Shown here one piece after another: positions 1 through 10,511 of a DNA stretch of 64,000 nt (within the stretch, counting starts at the first letter, position 1; each line of letters begins with the position of its first letter). The notes beneath the pieces were generated by a model, which saw nothing but the letters and a program-made list of their open reading frames with translations, searched no databases and had not been told where the DNA came from. This stretch comes from Clarkia xantiana subsp. parviflora (lineage: Eukaryota; Streptophyta; Magnoliopsida; Myrtales; Onagraceae). The position numbers and the translations under genes are program-made. The DNA lies in assembly GCA_036873135.1 (NCBI GenBank), contig JAPTYO010000002.1:38059452-38123451 (forward strand), in the 5' to 3' direction.

Positions 1-966
1 GGATCGCTCCTCGTCTGTTGGTATGAGATGTACCTCGCATTTCTCATTATACTCTGATTTTAAACACTTAGTTTTTATTCTTTAGGGTTAAGAACACAAT
101 AGGGGCCTGAATGTTTGCCCATGTTGCCAAAAGGGGTCTGAATTGAAAAAACGTATTATTAAGGGCCTGAATTTTGAGTTTTGTTGATAATCGAGTTTCT
201 GTCCAAATTTGCCGTTAAATGTAACGGAAACACGTGAAATGACAGAATTACCCTTTTGCAATTATTATACAATTTATCAATTTAATTAATGAAATGTGAA
301 ATGTCTAAAATACCCCTGCACACTAATTATGCCCTAAGGCCACCACGGCCACCACGGCCACCTCCACCGACCACCACCCCAGCTCCGACGACCACCACTC
401 CAGCTCCGGCGACCACCACCCCAGCTCCGGCGACTACCACCCCAGCTCCGGCGACCAAAACCCCCCTTCGGCGACCCAAAAAAACTCCGATCGGAGCCAC
501 AGAGCTCCGATCGGAGCTTTGGAGCTCCGATTGGAGCTTTTTGGCTCCGATCGGAGCTTTTTTAGGTCACCGGAGGAGGTGGTGGTCGCCAGAGATGGGT
601 GGTGGTCGCCGGAGCCGGGTGGTGGTGGTCGCCGGAGCTGTGGTGGCTTAAAGGGTATTTTCGTCTTTTTAGGTCAAACATGTGATGGACACACTTTGGT
701 CAAAGGGTATTTTCGGGTTTTCAAATTATTTTCGGTCACATGCCAAGCATGTGACCACTTTCCGTCACTTTTAACAGAAAAAATAGACGGAGACCTCACT
801 TATACACAAAACTCAAAATTCAGGCCCTTAATAATACGTTTTTTCAATTCAGACCCCTTTTGGCAACATGGGCAAACATTCAGGCCCCTATTGTGTTCTT
901 AACCCTATTCTTTATCTTTTCCTTGCAGTGATCCCAGCTTTGAAGCCTGATGATCTTCTTCGTCCC
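1..966 (+). pseudogene. aORF of element I, 5' visible part: exon end, intron, start of next exon
   Basis: Bases 1-20 look like the end of an exon followed by a GTATGAG donor at 21. A polypyrimidine tract and acceptor TTTTCCTTGCAG end at 928, and an exon opens at 929. Element C has the same exon, intron and exon order (exon end 33611, acceptor ending 33695), so the boundaries are supported by comparison. A Mutator-type MITE occupies most of the intron. The exon is cut at 966/967 by element A and resumes at 10512. It belongs to the plant family annotated as putative gypsy-type transposon ORFs, whose function is unknown. Confidence 0.5.
85..905. mobile_element. Mutator-like foldback MITE with 9-bp TSD (MITE-1)
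   Basis: The first 100 bp (85-184) are a perfect inverted copy of the last 100 bp (806-905); both termini read GGGTTAAGAACACAATAGGG inward. The flanking 9 bp TATTCTTTA occur at 76-84 and again at 906-914, the duplication length typical of the Mutator superfamily. The interior is GC-rich: about 20-bp CCAGCTCCGGCGACCACCAC-type repeats on the left (roughly 340-470) are mirrored by GGTGGTGGTCGCCGGAG repeats on the right (roughly 575-650), so the foldback continues inward. Around 484-560 there are GCTCCGATCGGAGC palindromes. No transposase is present. The proline- and threonine-rich frame at 289-651 is a product of the repeats. It lies in an intron of the element I aORF. Confidence 0.88.
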
Positions 967-1148
967 TGATGGATATACGCCCAATTTGAACCCGTTGACT
1001 TCTGAACCGTTGTATTTTTATCGTCCCATTAACGATTGTAAATCGAAACTTCAACCCGAACCCTTTGCGAAAACACCAACGGCTCGGACGAGGCCGAAGC
1101 GCTCGTCCGGCCGAGTCAGACTCGCCTAGGTGAGGTTGGGTGGCCACA

Positions 1149-1415
1149 CCCGACCTCCCCTAGGGGAGATCGGGTCAGCCAACCCGATCTCCCCTAGGGG
1201 AGATCGGGTGGACCAACCCGATCTCTCCTAGGAGAGATCGGGTCAGCCAACCCGATCTCTCCTAGGAGAGATCGGGTCGGCCAACCCGATCTCTCCTAGG
1301 AGAGATCGGGTCGGCCAACCCGATCTCTCCTAGGAGAGATCGGGTCGGCCAACCCGATCTCCCCTAGGGGGGATGGGGTTGGCCAACCCCATCCTCCCTA
1401 GGAGGGGTTGGGTGC
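1149..1415. repeat. Array of 34-bp palindromic units inside the LTR
   Basis: Eight units are each centred on CCTAGG, with arms such as CCCGATCTCT and AGAGATCGGG, making perfect palindromes of up to 28 bp joined by short CGGCCA or CAGCCA links. The 3' LTR (about 9590-9790) has only six units. The frames reading through this array are not coding. Confidence 0.9.
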
Positions 1416-1578
1416 CCTCACCCAACCCCTACCCTTGGGGGTCGGATTTCCCTTCCCCCCAAGGGCCCCGGCACCATTTTTGGACTCCCACACTCGGTTT
1501 ACTCCGCCTACCTTCTCCGTATCCTAAGGTCCTAATTACGTGTTTAAAGGTTAATTAACTGTGTTTAAAGGTTAACGA

Positions 1579-1618
1579 TGTCATTAAGCCACCTTAATGA
1601 CACCGTTGCCTATAAATA
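1579..1618 (+). promoter_or_regulatory. LTR promoter of A: inverted repeat followed by TATA box
   Basis: TATAAATA lies at 1611-1618. Eight bases upstream is a perfect 10-bp inverted repeat, TGTCATTAAG (1579-1588) and CTTAATGACA (1593-1602), with a 4-base loop. The 3' LTR (TATA at 9984-9991) and the F LTR (57839-57862, TATA 57871-57878) keep the same arrangement. Transcription would begin about 30 bp downstream. Confidence 0.6.
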
Positions 1619-1856
1619 CCTCACCTCCACAATTCATTTGATCATCTTGGCAAGTTGCACAATTTTGCTCTGACATCTCTCTAGCTTTATCTCTCTAAAA
1701 CCGTACTGACTTAGGCATCAGAGAGGGTTCATCAGGCACCACCCCCCCCTCTGTGCCTGGTATTGCCCCTCTTGCAGGGTGGCAAGGAGAAGAGAACCAA
1801 GGAAGCAGAAGAGCATAGAGCAGTAGGACAAGCCCCAGGGGTAAGAAGTACAAGCC

Positions 1857-1950
1857 TCAGGAGGTCAGAAGGAGAGAAGGAAAGGAGGTCAGAAGGAGAG
1901 AAGGAAAGGAGGTCAGAAGGAGAGAAGGAAAGGAGGTCAGAAGGAGAGAA
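1857..1950 (+). repeat. Short purine-rich direct repeats in the A LTR
   Basis: About four copies of a unit close to AGGTCAGAAGGAGAGAAGGA lie in tandem downstream of the expected start of transcription. The 3' LTR carries the same number at about 10232-10326. The 88-residue frame crossing it is repeat-derived. Confidence 0.8.
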
Positions 1951-2138
1951 GAGAAGGACACATATCAGAACGACTACCCCAAGAGAGTATAAGGGCAGGA
2001 ATCAGAACGACTACCCCAAGGGAGTATAAGGGCACGGATCATAACGACTAGTCCTAGGAGCACTGAACCCGACATTTCATTAGTGGGAGATAAATTCTAG
2101 ATTGACGACCCGTTGACCTAGACTTTATAACCTAACAC

Positions 2139-2155
2139 TTGGCGCCGTCCGTGGG
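2139..2155 (+). other. Primer binding site of element A
   Basis: TTGGCGCCGTCCGTGG begins one base after the LTR end. The same TTGGCGCCGTC core follows the 5' LTRs of B, F and G (and C on the minus strand), placing all of them in one primer-usage group. Confidence 0.75.
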
Positions 2156-2184
2156 CTTCGAACAGAAAGCCTGACAATCACGAG

Positions 2185-2700
2185 AGCGAAGACGAACAAC
2201 TTAGTGTCTAGAGATAATCGCCCACCTGGGGGCAATAGGCAAGAAAGACAGCCTATACCTCCAGCAAGGCTGCCTAACCCAGAGAAACAGTCTGCACACC
2301 CAGAGTCTCAGGTAACCCCACAGGCACCCCAGCCTAACAAGCAGGAAGGAGAACCTTCACGCCCAGCTGGCTAGGAGGCTTCCACAGCTTCAACTCAATT
2401 GACTAGGAAGCCACAGGGACTGGGGGCAACAAGGAGTGCCATCCCAATACACGGCACCTCCACAGGGATACCACTATGAGGTACAACCTCAAGGGTACCC
2501 ATATGGAATACTGACTCAAAGGAATGACAATCGTGCCCACGCAACCAACACAAGGCCAGCATACACACAGGGAGCACATACAGTGACTCCAGGGCTGATG
2601 AGCGCCTCGGACGAGGTACTAGCTTACAAAGAGACCCTAAGGAATAGACAGGAAAGGCAACACCGACAGGAAGGAGAAGAAGCTCATGAAGAGGAGTAAA
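2185..2700 (+). pseudogene. Gag N-terminal remnant of element A
   Basis: The frame after the leader reads NRPPGGNRQ and matches the F remnant (MANSLPSRENRPPGGNRQ at 58238). It then stops (TAG near 2370) and shifts. The 2436-2699 stretch contains ASDEVLAYKETLRNRQERQ, which resembles LEEPLAFRETLKNQE in the Gag N-terminal region of element C. The region is proline- and glutamine-rich and lacks the capsid and zinc-knuckle parts, so it probably makes no functional Gag. It may keep an RNA-packaging role as in other non-autonomous elements; that is inference. Confidence 0.5.
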
Positions 2701-5590
2701 TTCCAACGTAAGAATGCCACTCGCACCCTCGAACAGGGCAACGAAGAGAACAAAGGAGAGACAACCAAAGGCCACCCCCAGGGGGAAGGCAGCAGTCTGT
2801 GCCTCCAAGGCAGCAACAGACACAGTAGGATGCCAGGGCATACACCCCTCTGGGGGCAGATAGACAGGTAAGACCTCCAAGGAGGCATGGATTCAACCAA
2901 GTACCCCAACAGGGACATACACCGCATTAAGGGAGGACATACACGCCAGACCAACAAGGATATAGGAGTTCCAACATCCACCCTGGCAATGTACACATAC
3001 AGTCCGTATCACTACAGACATGACTAAGGGACATATCAAAGAAAGCTAAAAGAGAGGGACATAGTCCCAACAACACAACAAGGCAACCACCTACCCATGA
3101 TACAGCACGACAGGTCCAAACCCCTCATGCATTACAACCCTTGGCACACATCCCCCTAGGACAGGGGAGCAGTCGAAAAGACATGAATTTGAACAGGGGA
3201 CTCATAGAGTACCATACCATGTTAGTACATAGCTACTACAATGGGAAGTCTCATGGAGAGACATAGTGGAGTGAGATCACACATAGCATACATGAAGGAT
3301 ACATCTCCACCTAGTCCGCCTTACAAGGATGCGACCTTATATTCCTCAAGTGGAAGGAATACACACAGACTACTGGAGGAAGACAGCTACATTACCAAGG
3401 AAGCAAGGGGTATCAACCCCCCACACTCATATCCTTCCCATATCCTCTTATTTAATTTAACTGCATAACAAGTCAACTCCCTAAAAGGGGTATATTTTGA
3501 CACTTGATATCAACATGTTTTCCAAGAAAGACCATACCGGACGCCTTCAGGCTCCGTGGTATATATGTACACAGGTGGACCACTAGAAGAATCCGTAAAA
3601 GGCCGTCGCCAATCAAGAGATGCACAAGAAACAGATTTCTCAATCTCAAAGGGCACCTATAAGGTCAAGTTTCTGGGAAAGATCACAAGATGGAAGGCTC
3701 ACTTACAAAAATAAGTTGAGCACTCCCAACATCCTATAGAGGAACATCAACACACCCATTAAGGACACGGCACTGCAAATGAACCAGGAGTAAGGATGGA
3801 ACAAGTATCCTTACAAGTATCCTTGCATCTATTTTTGCAAAAATAAACTCCGTAGATAAAGAGGTTATCTAATAGATGACTATGTCTCTGTTCTCAAACT
3901 ACGATCCTAACCCGGAGATCCTTGGACTCCGTACTATATATGTAAGGAATAACATGTTCATCAGAGATAGGTACACGAAGATTCAAGACAGCGCCATAAA
4001 GATTAAGGCGCATACCTCTACCAAGTACGACACATTGGAGTGTTCACAAACACTCCTTCGTCATCTCACAATAAAGGAAGGCAACCAAGGATACAAGTCC
4101 TAATAGAATAAACATCGGTAGAAAATCCTGTCATTGAAGTCATACACCAAGAGAGAAACTCTAAAGATGCAAGATTAGCAAAAGAGATAGTGCAACAACC
4201 AGAGGGTGAAAATGAGATACATCACCTATCAAGAGCCTTAGGGCAGGATAATAGTTCTACAAGATCAACCAAAGAAGAGCTCAAAAGCTTGGGGAGTAAG
4301 GTTTCAAGATCGACCCTCACACTAGACGCACATCCCGATCAACCACCTTGTCTGCAAATGATAAGACATTTGACTCTGGCATCCCATCAAGAGGAGAACC
4401 ACGATAAAAGGGGCACTAGAAAAATATCCCGCCTTTAAGGCCATACGCCGAATACATGATGAATGAAGGTTATGACAAAACAAAAAAGGAGGGACTTGTC
4501 AGCTCAACACACCTCAAACACGTGTACGTACGCAATACAAATGCAGCCTCTAATGAAGCTATCCAGCAAGGAATAGACAATACGGGGACAAACCCATGGA
4601 AAATCATGGAACATCACCTGCAAACCTAGAGGAAGACATCCTTTTTAAGTTCAAGTCCTAATTTAAAGAAAGTCTATAATCAAGATTCAAGGTGGGAGGA
4701 GCATGACCAATGTGACACCCCCTAAAGGCATTGAAGAATACTCCAATGTGAAGGAAAAGGCAAAACCACACTAAGTGCCACAACACTCCAAGAAGACTAT
4801 CACAGCCCGGTCAGACCCCCCCATGCACGAGCAAAGAGCATGGATTAGATTGACTAGTCTGAAACACACCTACGAGATTAACAACCCAAGACGCCATTCT
4901 ATGAGAGAGCTTTTCAACCTAAAACACAAGGAAGGGGGGGAAAGAATTTACAAGCACCCTAGGATACAAACAATGCCGCATCCTGGTTATCAAGAGAATA
5001 AAATCCACCCCCACCCACCCAAAACAAAAGCTCTTCCACCCAACCTCCAAAGACACATCCGACAAAGGCATCATCCAAACCATGCCTATGACTGAAACAA
5101 GCAAGTATGAGAAAGAGTAAATCCTACAAGGGACACTCATCGCATTCAAACAAGCAGACAAGGGAGCCCCGAGCATAAGGGGTACCCAACCAAGAAAATG
5201 AACGAGGGGCCTTCAACGGCCAAATATGAAAGGCGGTGTGACCACCAAGCAACTTGGGGGGCACCAAACGAATAAGTGCTTGGTAGTCCACCTAAGTGTA
5301 AAAGAAGAGATTAGAGGCAGAAGATCACAAGAACATGCAATACCACTTCTCCTAGAATTCTCCTAGAAGAGGTCACATAAGAGGAAAACATCATCAACTC
5401 CCTATACGAACTCGTCCTAAGTTGGCAACACACAAACATCGCCCTCGAGAGGTGATCTCCCATATTGAAGGAAAAGCGTGGTAGCATGCAATATCATAGA
5501 AAGAAAAGTCAAGTAAAGACTCGAAAAGCATACCAAAGACGCACACTACATGAGAAAGGACACAAGATAAGGTAACATTATGAGCTCTCC
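2701..5590 (+). other. Element A internal noncoding region
   Basis: No long frame and no recognisable protein motif. The part from about 4575 onward is shared with F (58500-59560), including near-identical text around 4690-5270. The part 2400-4575 is missing from F, so F carries an internal deletion relative to A. Short frames (for example 4775-5095 or 3876-4103) are not kept open in F and I do not accept them as genes. Confidence 0.6.
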
Positions 5591-6340
5591 GGGAGCCAAT
5601 CCCGCAAACACATTCGACGCCCCCAAGAGCGTATCTTGAGAGTAGTTCTAAAACTACGAACCCTGTGCCCTCCGGGAGCCTATCCCGCGAACAGATTCGA
5701 CGCCCCCAAGAGCGTATCTTGAGAGTAGTTTTTATACTACGACCTTCGACGCCCCCAAGAGCGTATCTTGAGAGTAGTTATTACACTACGACCTTCGACG
5801 CCCCCAAGAGCGTATCTTGAGAGTAGTTATTACACTACGACCTTCGACGCACCAAGAGCGTATCTTGAGAGTGGTTTCCAAAAACTACGAACTTCGACGC
5901 CCCCAGGAGCGTATCTTGAGAGTAGTGTTCATACTACGACCTTCGACGCCCCCAAGAGCGTATCTTGAGAGTAGTTATTACACTACGAACTTCGACGCAC
6001 CAAGAGCGTATCTTGAGAGTGGTTTCCAAAAACTACGAATTCGACGCCCCCAGGAGCGTATCTTGAGGTAGATTTGCAACCTACCAGATTCGACGCCCCC
6101 AAGAGCGTATCTTGAGGTAGAAAAAACACTACCAGTTCGACGCCCCCAAGAGCGTATCTTGAGGTAGATTTCAAACTACCAGTTCAACGCCCACCAGGAG
6201 CGTATCTTTGGTCTAACCTGAGCCCTCCGGGAGCCTATCCTGTGAAACGTTAAGTGCCATCCGAGAGCCTGTCTCGTGAACAGTTTTCGACGCCCACCAA
6301 GAGCGTATCTTTGGTCTAACAGTACAACGTATACCGTGTA
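5590..6340 (+). repeat. Hairpin-bearing tandem array of element A (48-51 bp units)
   Basis: More than a dozen units share a core CGACGCCCCCAAGAGCGTAT followed by CTTGAG, then a variable tail. Most tails are small inverted repeats: GTAGT..ACTAC in the early units, GGTAG..CTACC in the later ones, so the stem changes on both sides together. Flanking units use GAGCCTATCCCG or GAGCCTGTCTCG. Element F has a matching array at 59570-60320. Frames through it on either strand are repeat artefacts. Confidence 0.88.
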
Positions 6341-6955
6341 AGGGGTATCAGAAGAGATCATCACACCATGCTCAGAAGGATACCGTGAGAAAGAAATTTC
6401 TAAGTAAAGTAATGTGAAGAACAAGTAATGTTTTTTCTTTATGAAATGGCAGGTATGACATGAAGGAAAGCACGAAAGAAAGACAAGTAAAGGAAACACA
6501 CCAAGAGAAGAGTCCATGACCAAAGGATCATATACAGAAGCACAGGAGGTTATCATGAAAAGTAACGAGTTATCCTACCACCCATATCACAAGTCAAGAG
6601 AAGTATCTCAAAGGAACCCAACACCACCAAGAAGGATAGCAAAGACATGAAATCCAAAGTTCAAGGCCCTCAAAATAAGCTCGACCCATCAAGAAGAGAA
6701 TTGCCTTACAAGTCACACAAATCAACCTCCGACAAATGTTATTGTCATGCATGTCGCCCTCGCGTGACCTATGCTCGTATCAGACTTGAACATCGTCAAG
6801 CACAACTCATGAAAGAGACATCTAAAGAGCATAAAAGATACAACATCCGACAAGACGAGACATCGGGACCTAACCCAACAAACATAGCCTACACAAAAGG
6901 CAACTATAGCAATGAAGACTCTCCAATGAGAAAGGAATACTAAAGCACAACTCCA
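6341..6955. other. Spacer between the two arrays of element A
   Basis: Unique sequence shared with F (60321-60950), including a conserved stretch around 6590-6900. The frame at 6647-6943 has an in-frame stop in its F counterpart and shows no known motif. I see no gene. Confidence 0.5.
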
Positions 6956-7195
6956 TACATCGTGATGTGGCTATCATGTCCACATACACTGAAGTGGCTA
7001 TCATGTCCATATACCTTGAGGTGGCTATCATGTCCACATACCTTGAAGTGGCTATCATGTCCACATACCTTGAAGTGGCTATCACGTCCACATACCCTGA
7101 ACTGGCTATCATGTCCACACACTACAGAAGGGCTATCACTCCGACACATCACGAAGTGGCTATCACGTCCACATACCCCGAAGTGATTATCATGG
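6955..7195 (+). repeat. 27-bp tandem array of element A
   Basis: About eight to nine copies of a 27-bp unit (TGGCTATCATGTCCACATAC followed by CTTGAAG or similar). As 27 is a multiple of three, frames stay open on both strands and give artificial nine-residue repeats. The homologous array in F (60953-61147) is cut by element G. Confidence 0.9.
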
Positions 7196-7696
7196 CAGCA
7201 CATCATAAAACATCTGTCAAAGACATGAATTGTAAAGACACCATCCCGACCACGAACATCAAAAGGCTACGCCTAGCCTTAGGAGGAGGTTCAAGAAAAA
7301 GGAAAAACAACACCCTTCGTACGCTCATCAAAGGTAGGCACTTATATTTCAACCCACTGGGTGATATCAGGAAGGAGACGTCCTCATTATGAAGACAACC
7401 TCCATATCTCACGAAATCAACCATGAAGCAAAGAATCACGACAAGCACTATTGAGGGCATATAACAAAACGATCCCCACAACGATCACAACTACGATACT
7501 AGTAGAGGCTAACTCAAGAGCAGTCTCCACCAAACTCCAAAGCAAGAATTTGCTATCTTAATCAGAGCCATGGCAAAAGAAAGGAACCTCAATGAAAGGT
7601 GATGATCACACCCATCACCATAAGAAAAATCTTCAACGCAGGGGTTAATAACATAACCCATAGGAAAGACAAAAACACCTTCAAAAGTCGTCAAAT

Positions 7697-8290
7697 CTAC
7701 ATGAAGATGAAATAAACTTGAGACTCGGCCCCTCGGCTGGGGGCAGGGGATATAGAAGAGACATCAAGACCTATGATCACCCCATCGCCAGCCACAGGTT
7801 GTTTCCTTTTGTCTAGCAAAGAGGTCGCCTCTTCAACCACTACCTCCTTATCAGGGGAGGGAGTCAGCAAGGGGGCACTTGAAGGAGAGCCTCTCGCGGT
7901 TTCCTTCTCCTTGGCAGCCGAGGGCCCGACCTCAGAGTCAGGTTTCCGCGCCTCGGATTTAGATTGACTTGAACTCTCACCCACCACAAGAACCATTCGG
8001 TAACCAGGGAAGAACGCTCTAACAACAAGAAGGAAGCAGCATGAGAACAATCATAAGTATATCACAAAGAAAAGAGAAGGGAAAAAGAACATACTGGAAG
8101 CATTAGCAGCCACCCCTGACTTGGAAAATTTCTAGGCCTGATAAGCAGAACTAGAGGGTTCTTCCCTCTCATCTGATTCAACTGACGGTCAGATTTGGTC
8201 TGACTACCTTGGAAAACGATCTTCAAGGTCTCCCTGTCTGAAGAAGAAAGCTTCCCAAAAAGTGAGTCATCTATACGAGCAACCAACGCA
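7697..8290 (-). pseudogene. Probable antisense-gene (aORF) remnant of element A
   Basis: Two minus-strand frames (8286-8062 and about 8020-7735) are separated by sequence with a plausible minus-strand acceptor (CTTGTTGTTAG). The downstream piece is rich in Ser, Lys, Glu and Pro, with AKEKETARGSPSSAPL, similar in composition to the low-complexity middle of the B aORF (22316-21349). Position (after the arrays, before the 3' LTR) and strand match the aORFs of B and C. Sequence similarity is only suggestive and the N-terminal domain is absent. Confidence 0.35.
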
Positions 8291-9392
8291 AAGATCGACC
8301 CTTACTCATGGAGGGGCGAGATACGCCTACTACGGGGGCAACCTTAACACCAAGGGAAGAGGGCGAACTTTTAGTTTCCCCAAATGGAGCAACGCTCCAG
8401 CACATCCGAAGGAAGGGTCAACCCTTAACACATGTCAATAGACCCCTTCGCTCGCGGCGGTAAGAAGAAAGCTTGTAAGCTTTTTCACCCTCACTTTTAT
8501 GGGGAACAAATTGCAGGGTAAAGGTCAAGAGCTATACACACGCTCCAACGAATGAAGGAAAAATGTTACACGTGCCGAAGGTCGAGATTAATGGAAAATG
8601 CTCACACTAGTACGAGGGAGGCGGAACGTTGTGTCCCATTGAGTGGCAGAGTTCCCACCCTCAAGTAAAGGAGAGGTCTATGCTCTCACCTTTGCACTTA
8701 TGCTCATATTCATGATTAACATCTACAGGTACATCAATGTCATCACTCATGCTTATACTCACAACCCGTCCTTGCATACATACATGTTCATGCTTGCACT
8801 CATACGCATGCCCACATACACACTCCCATGTGTTCAAACATTTAGACGTCCATGCACGTGGCCGCCATATATTCATGCATACATTCATGACTACAATCGC
8901 AGCATGTCTCCACTCACTCCCATCCTTATGTTCCTACTTGCATGTATGCTAGTACACATCCTCATGTTCATGATATGTCCATGTTCACTCCTAGTTAACA
9001 TCCTATAGGCATGTTTTCTAGTATCCCATACTTAGAAAAAAATTTGGGCCAAAATTAAATTTTTCCTCACTTAGATAGAATCCCGGCACGAATTTGAAGC
9101 ATAAGTCACTTAGTTGCATTCGTATTGCATCCTTGTAAGAGTATGCATTTTTTAAGTATACGTCGGTAGCAAAGATAGATTTATTGCTCCCACCTCAGAC
9201 GGACGCATGCTTAGGCATACGTCCGCGCTACTCTAACGTTTACAACTCCTCTATCTCATAAGGCAGGGGGGCAGAGTCGAAGACACGCATCCATGGGTAA
9301 GCAAACATTCAGACGAAAGGTAAAACCCCGGTTTCAAATTGCGCGTGTCATACCATCCTGAAATAGAGTCAATCAAGGGTTAAGCCATTGGT
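8291..9392. other. Element A 3' noncoding region
   Basis: No gene recognised. The stretch 8690-9000 is rich in CAT-containing words (TTCATGCTTGCACTCATAC type), giving chance open frames on both strands. It ends at the polypurine tract. Confidence 0.5.
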
Positions 9393-9407
9393 TGACTCGG
9401 GGGCATG
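9393..9407 (+). other. Polypurine tract of element A
   Basis: GACTCGGGGGCATG directly precedes the 3' LTR. The same GACTCGGGGGCA occurs before the 3' LTR of C on the minus strand (30031-30045). Confidence 0.75.
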
Positions 9408-10511
9408 TGATGGATATACGCCCAATTTGAACCCGTTGACTTCCGAACCGTTGTATTTTTATCGTCCCATTAACGATTGTAAATCGAAACTTCAACCCGA
9501 ACCCTTCGCGAAAACACCAACGGCTCGGACGAGGCCGAAGCGCTCGTCCGGCCGAGTCAGACTCGCCTAGGTGAGGTTGGGTGGCCACACCCGACCTCCC
9601 CTAGGGGAGATCGGGTCAGCCAACCCGATCTCCCCTAGGGGAGATCGGGTGGACCAACCCGATCTCTCCTAGGAGAGATCGGGTCGGCCAACCCGATCTC
9701 CCCTAGGGGGGATGGGGTTGGCCAACCCGATCTCCCCTAGGGGGGATGGGGTTGGCCAACCCCATCCTCCCTAGGAGGGGTTGGGTGCCCTCACCCAACC
9801 CCTACCCTTGGGGGTCGGATTTCCCTTCCCCCCAAGGGCCCCGGCACCATTTTTGGACTCCCACACTCGGTTTACTCCGCCTACCTTCTCCGTATCCTAA
9901 GGTCCTAATTACGTGTTTAAAGGTTAATTAACTGTGTTTAAAGGTTAACGATGTCATTAAGCCACCTTAATGACACCGTTGCCTATAAATACCTCACCTC
10001 CACAATTCATTTGATCATCTTGGCAAGTTGCACAATTTTGCTCTGACATCTCTCTAGCTTTATCTCTCTAAAACCGTACTGACTTAGGCATCGGAGAGGG
10101 TTCATCAGGCACCACCCCCCCCCTCTGTGCCTGGTATTGCCCCTCTTGCAGGGTGGCAAGGAGAAGAGAACCAAGGAAGCAGAAGAGCATAGAGCAGTAG
10201 GACAAGCCCCAGGGGTAAGAAGTACAAGCCTCAGGAGGTCAGAAGGAGAGAAGGAAAGGAGGTCAGAAGGAGAGAAGGAAAGGAGGTCAGAAGGAGAGAA
10301 GGAAAGGAGGTCAGAAGGAGAGAAGAGAAGGACACATATCAGAACGACTACCCCAAGAGAGTATAAGGGCAGGAATCAGAACGACTACCCCAAGGGAGTA
10401 TAAGGGCACGGATCAGAACGACTAGTCCTAGGAGCACTGAACCCGACATTTCATTAGTGGGAGATAAATTCTAGATTGACGACCCGTTGACCTAGACTTT
10501 ATAACCTAACA
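9408..10511 (+). repeat. Element A 3' LTR (1104 bp)
   Basis: Nearly identical to 967-2137, with six instead of eight palindromic units. It ends AACCTAACA and is followed by the target duplicate GTCCC (10512-10516). TATAAATA lies at 9984-9991. Confidence 0.93.

Larger units (their letters stand above)
967..2137 (+). repeat. Element A 5' LTR (1171 bp)
   Basis: It begins TGATGGATATACGCCC and ends AACCTAACA. It contains a palindromic array (1149-1415), a TATA box (1611-1618), a poly-C run near 1742 and four 20-24 bp direct repeats (1857-1950). The 67-bp length excess over the 3' LTR equals two extra 34-bp palindromic units minus one C. Confidence 0.93.
967..10511 (+). mobile_element. Element A: complete non-autonomous gypsy-like LTR element (9.5 kb)
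   Basis: Two LTRs (967-2137 and 9408-10511) flank about 7.3 kb, and a 5-bp duplication GTCCC lies at 962-966 and 10512-10516. The primer site after the 5' LTR starts TTGGCGCCGTCC and the polypurine tract before the 3' LTR is GACTCGGGGGCA, identical to that of element C. No RT, RNase H or integrase is recognisable in any frame. Present are a Gag N-terminal remnant, two tandem arrays and a probable antisense-gene remnant. The LTRs differ by about four substitutions, one C in a poly-C run, and two 34-bp repeat units, so insertion is recent. It split an exon of the element I aORF. Mobilisation by proteins of a Tat relative is inferred. Confidence 0.9.

Noticed and set aside
81..90. TTTAGGGTTA resembling plant telomere repeat
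   Set aside because: Single occurrence formed by the TSD and the MITE terminus; no array.
289..651. Proline/threonine-rich 120-residue frame
   Set aside because: Lies inside MITE-1 on a short tandem repeat mirrored on the other side.
1763..2029. 88-residue frame present in both A LTRs
   Set aside because: Crosses 20-bp purine repeats in the LTR; identity of the two copies only reflects recent insertion, and F lacks it.
4775..5095. 106-residue frame in element A internal region
   Set aside because: The homologous stretch of F (58680-59080) is interrupted and shows no known motif.
5590..6340. Array with a constant core of about 28 bp and variable 20-bp parts looks like a CRISPR array
   Set aside because: The variable parts are near-identical small hairpins, units drift in length, no cas gene exists and the context is a plant retroelement.
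6870..7206. Repetitive minus-strand peptides (VDMIATSGY type) and the matching frames at 60854-61129
   Set aside because: Products of the 27-bp array of A and F.
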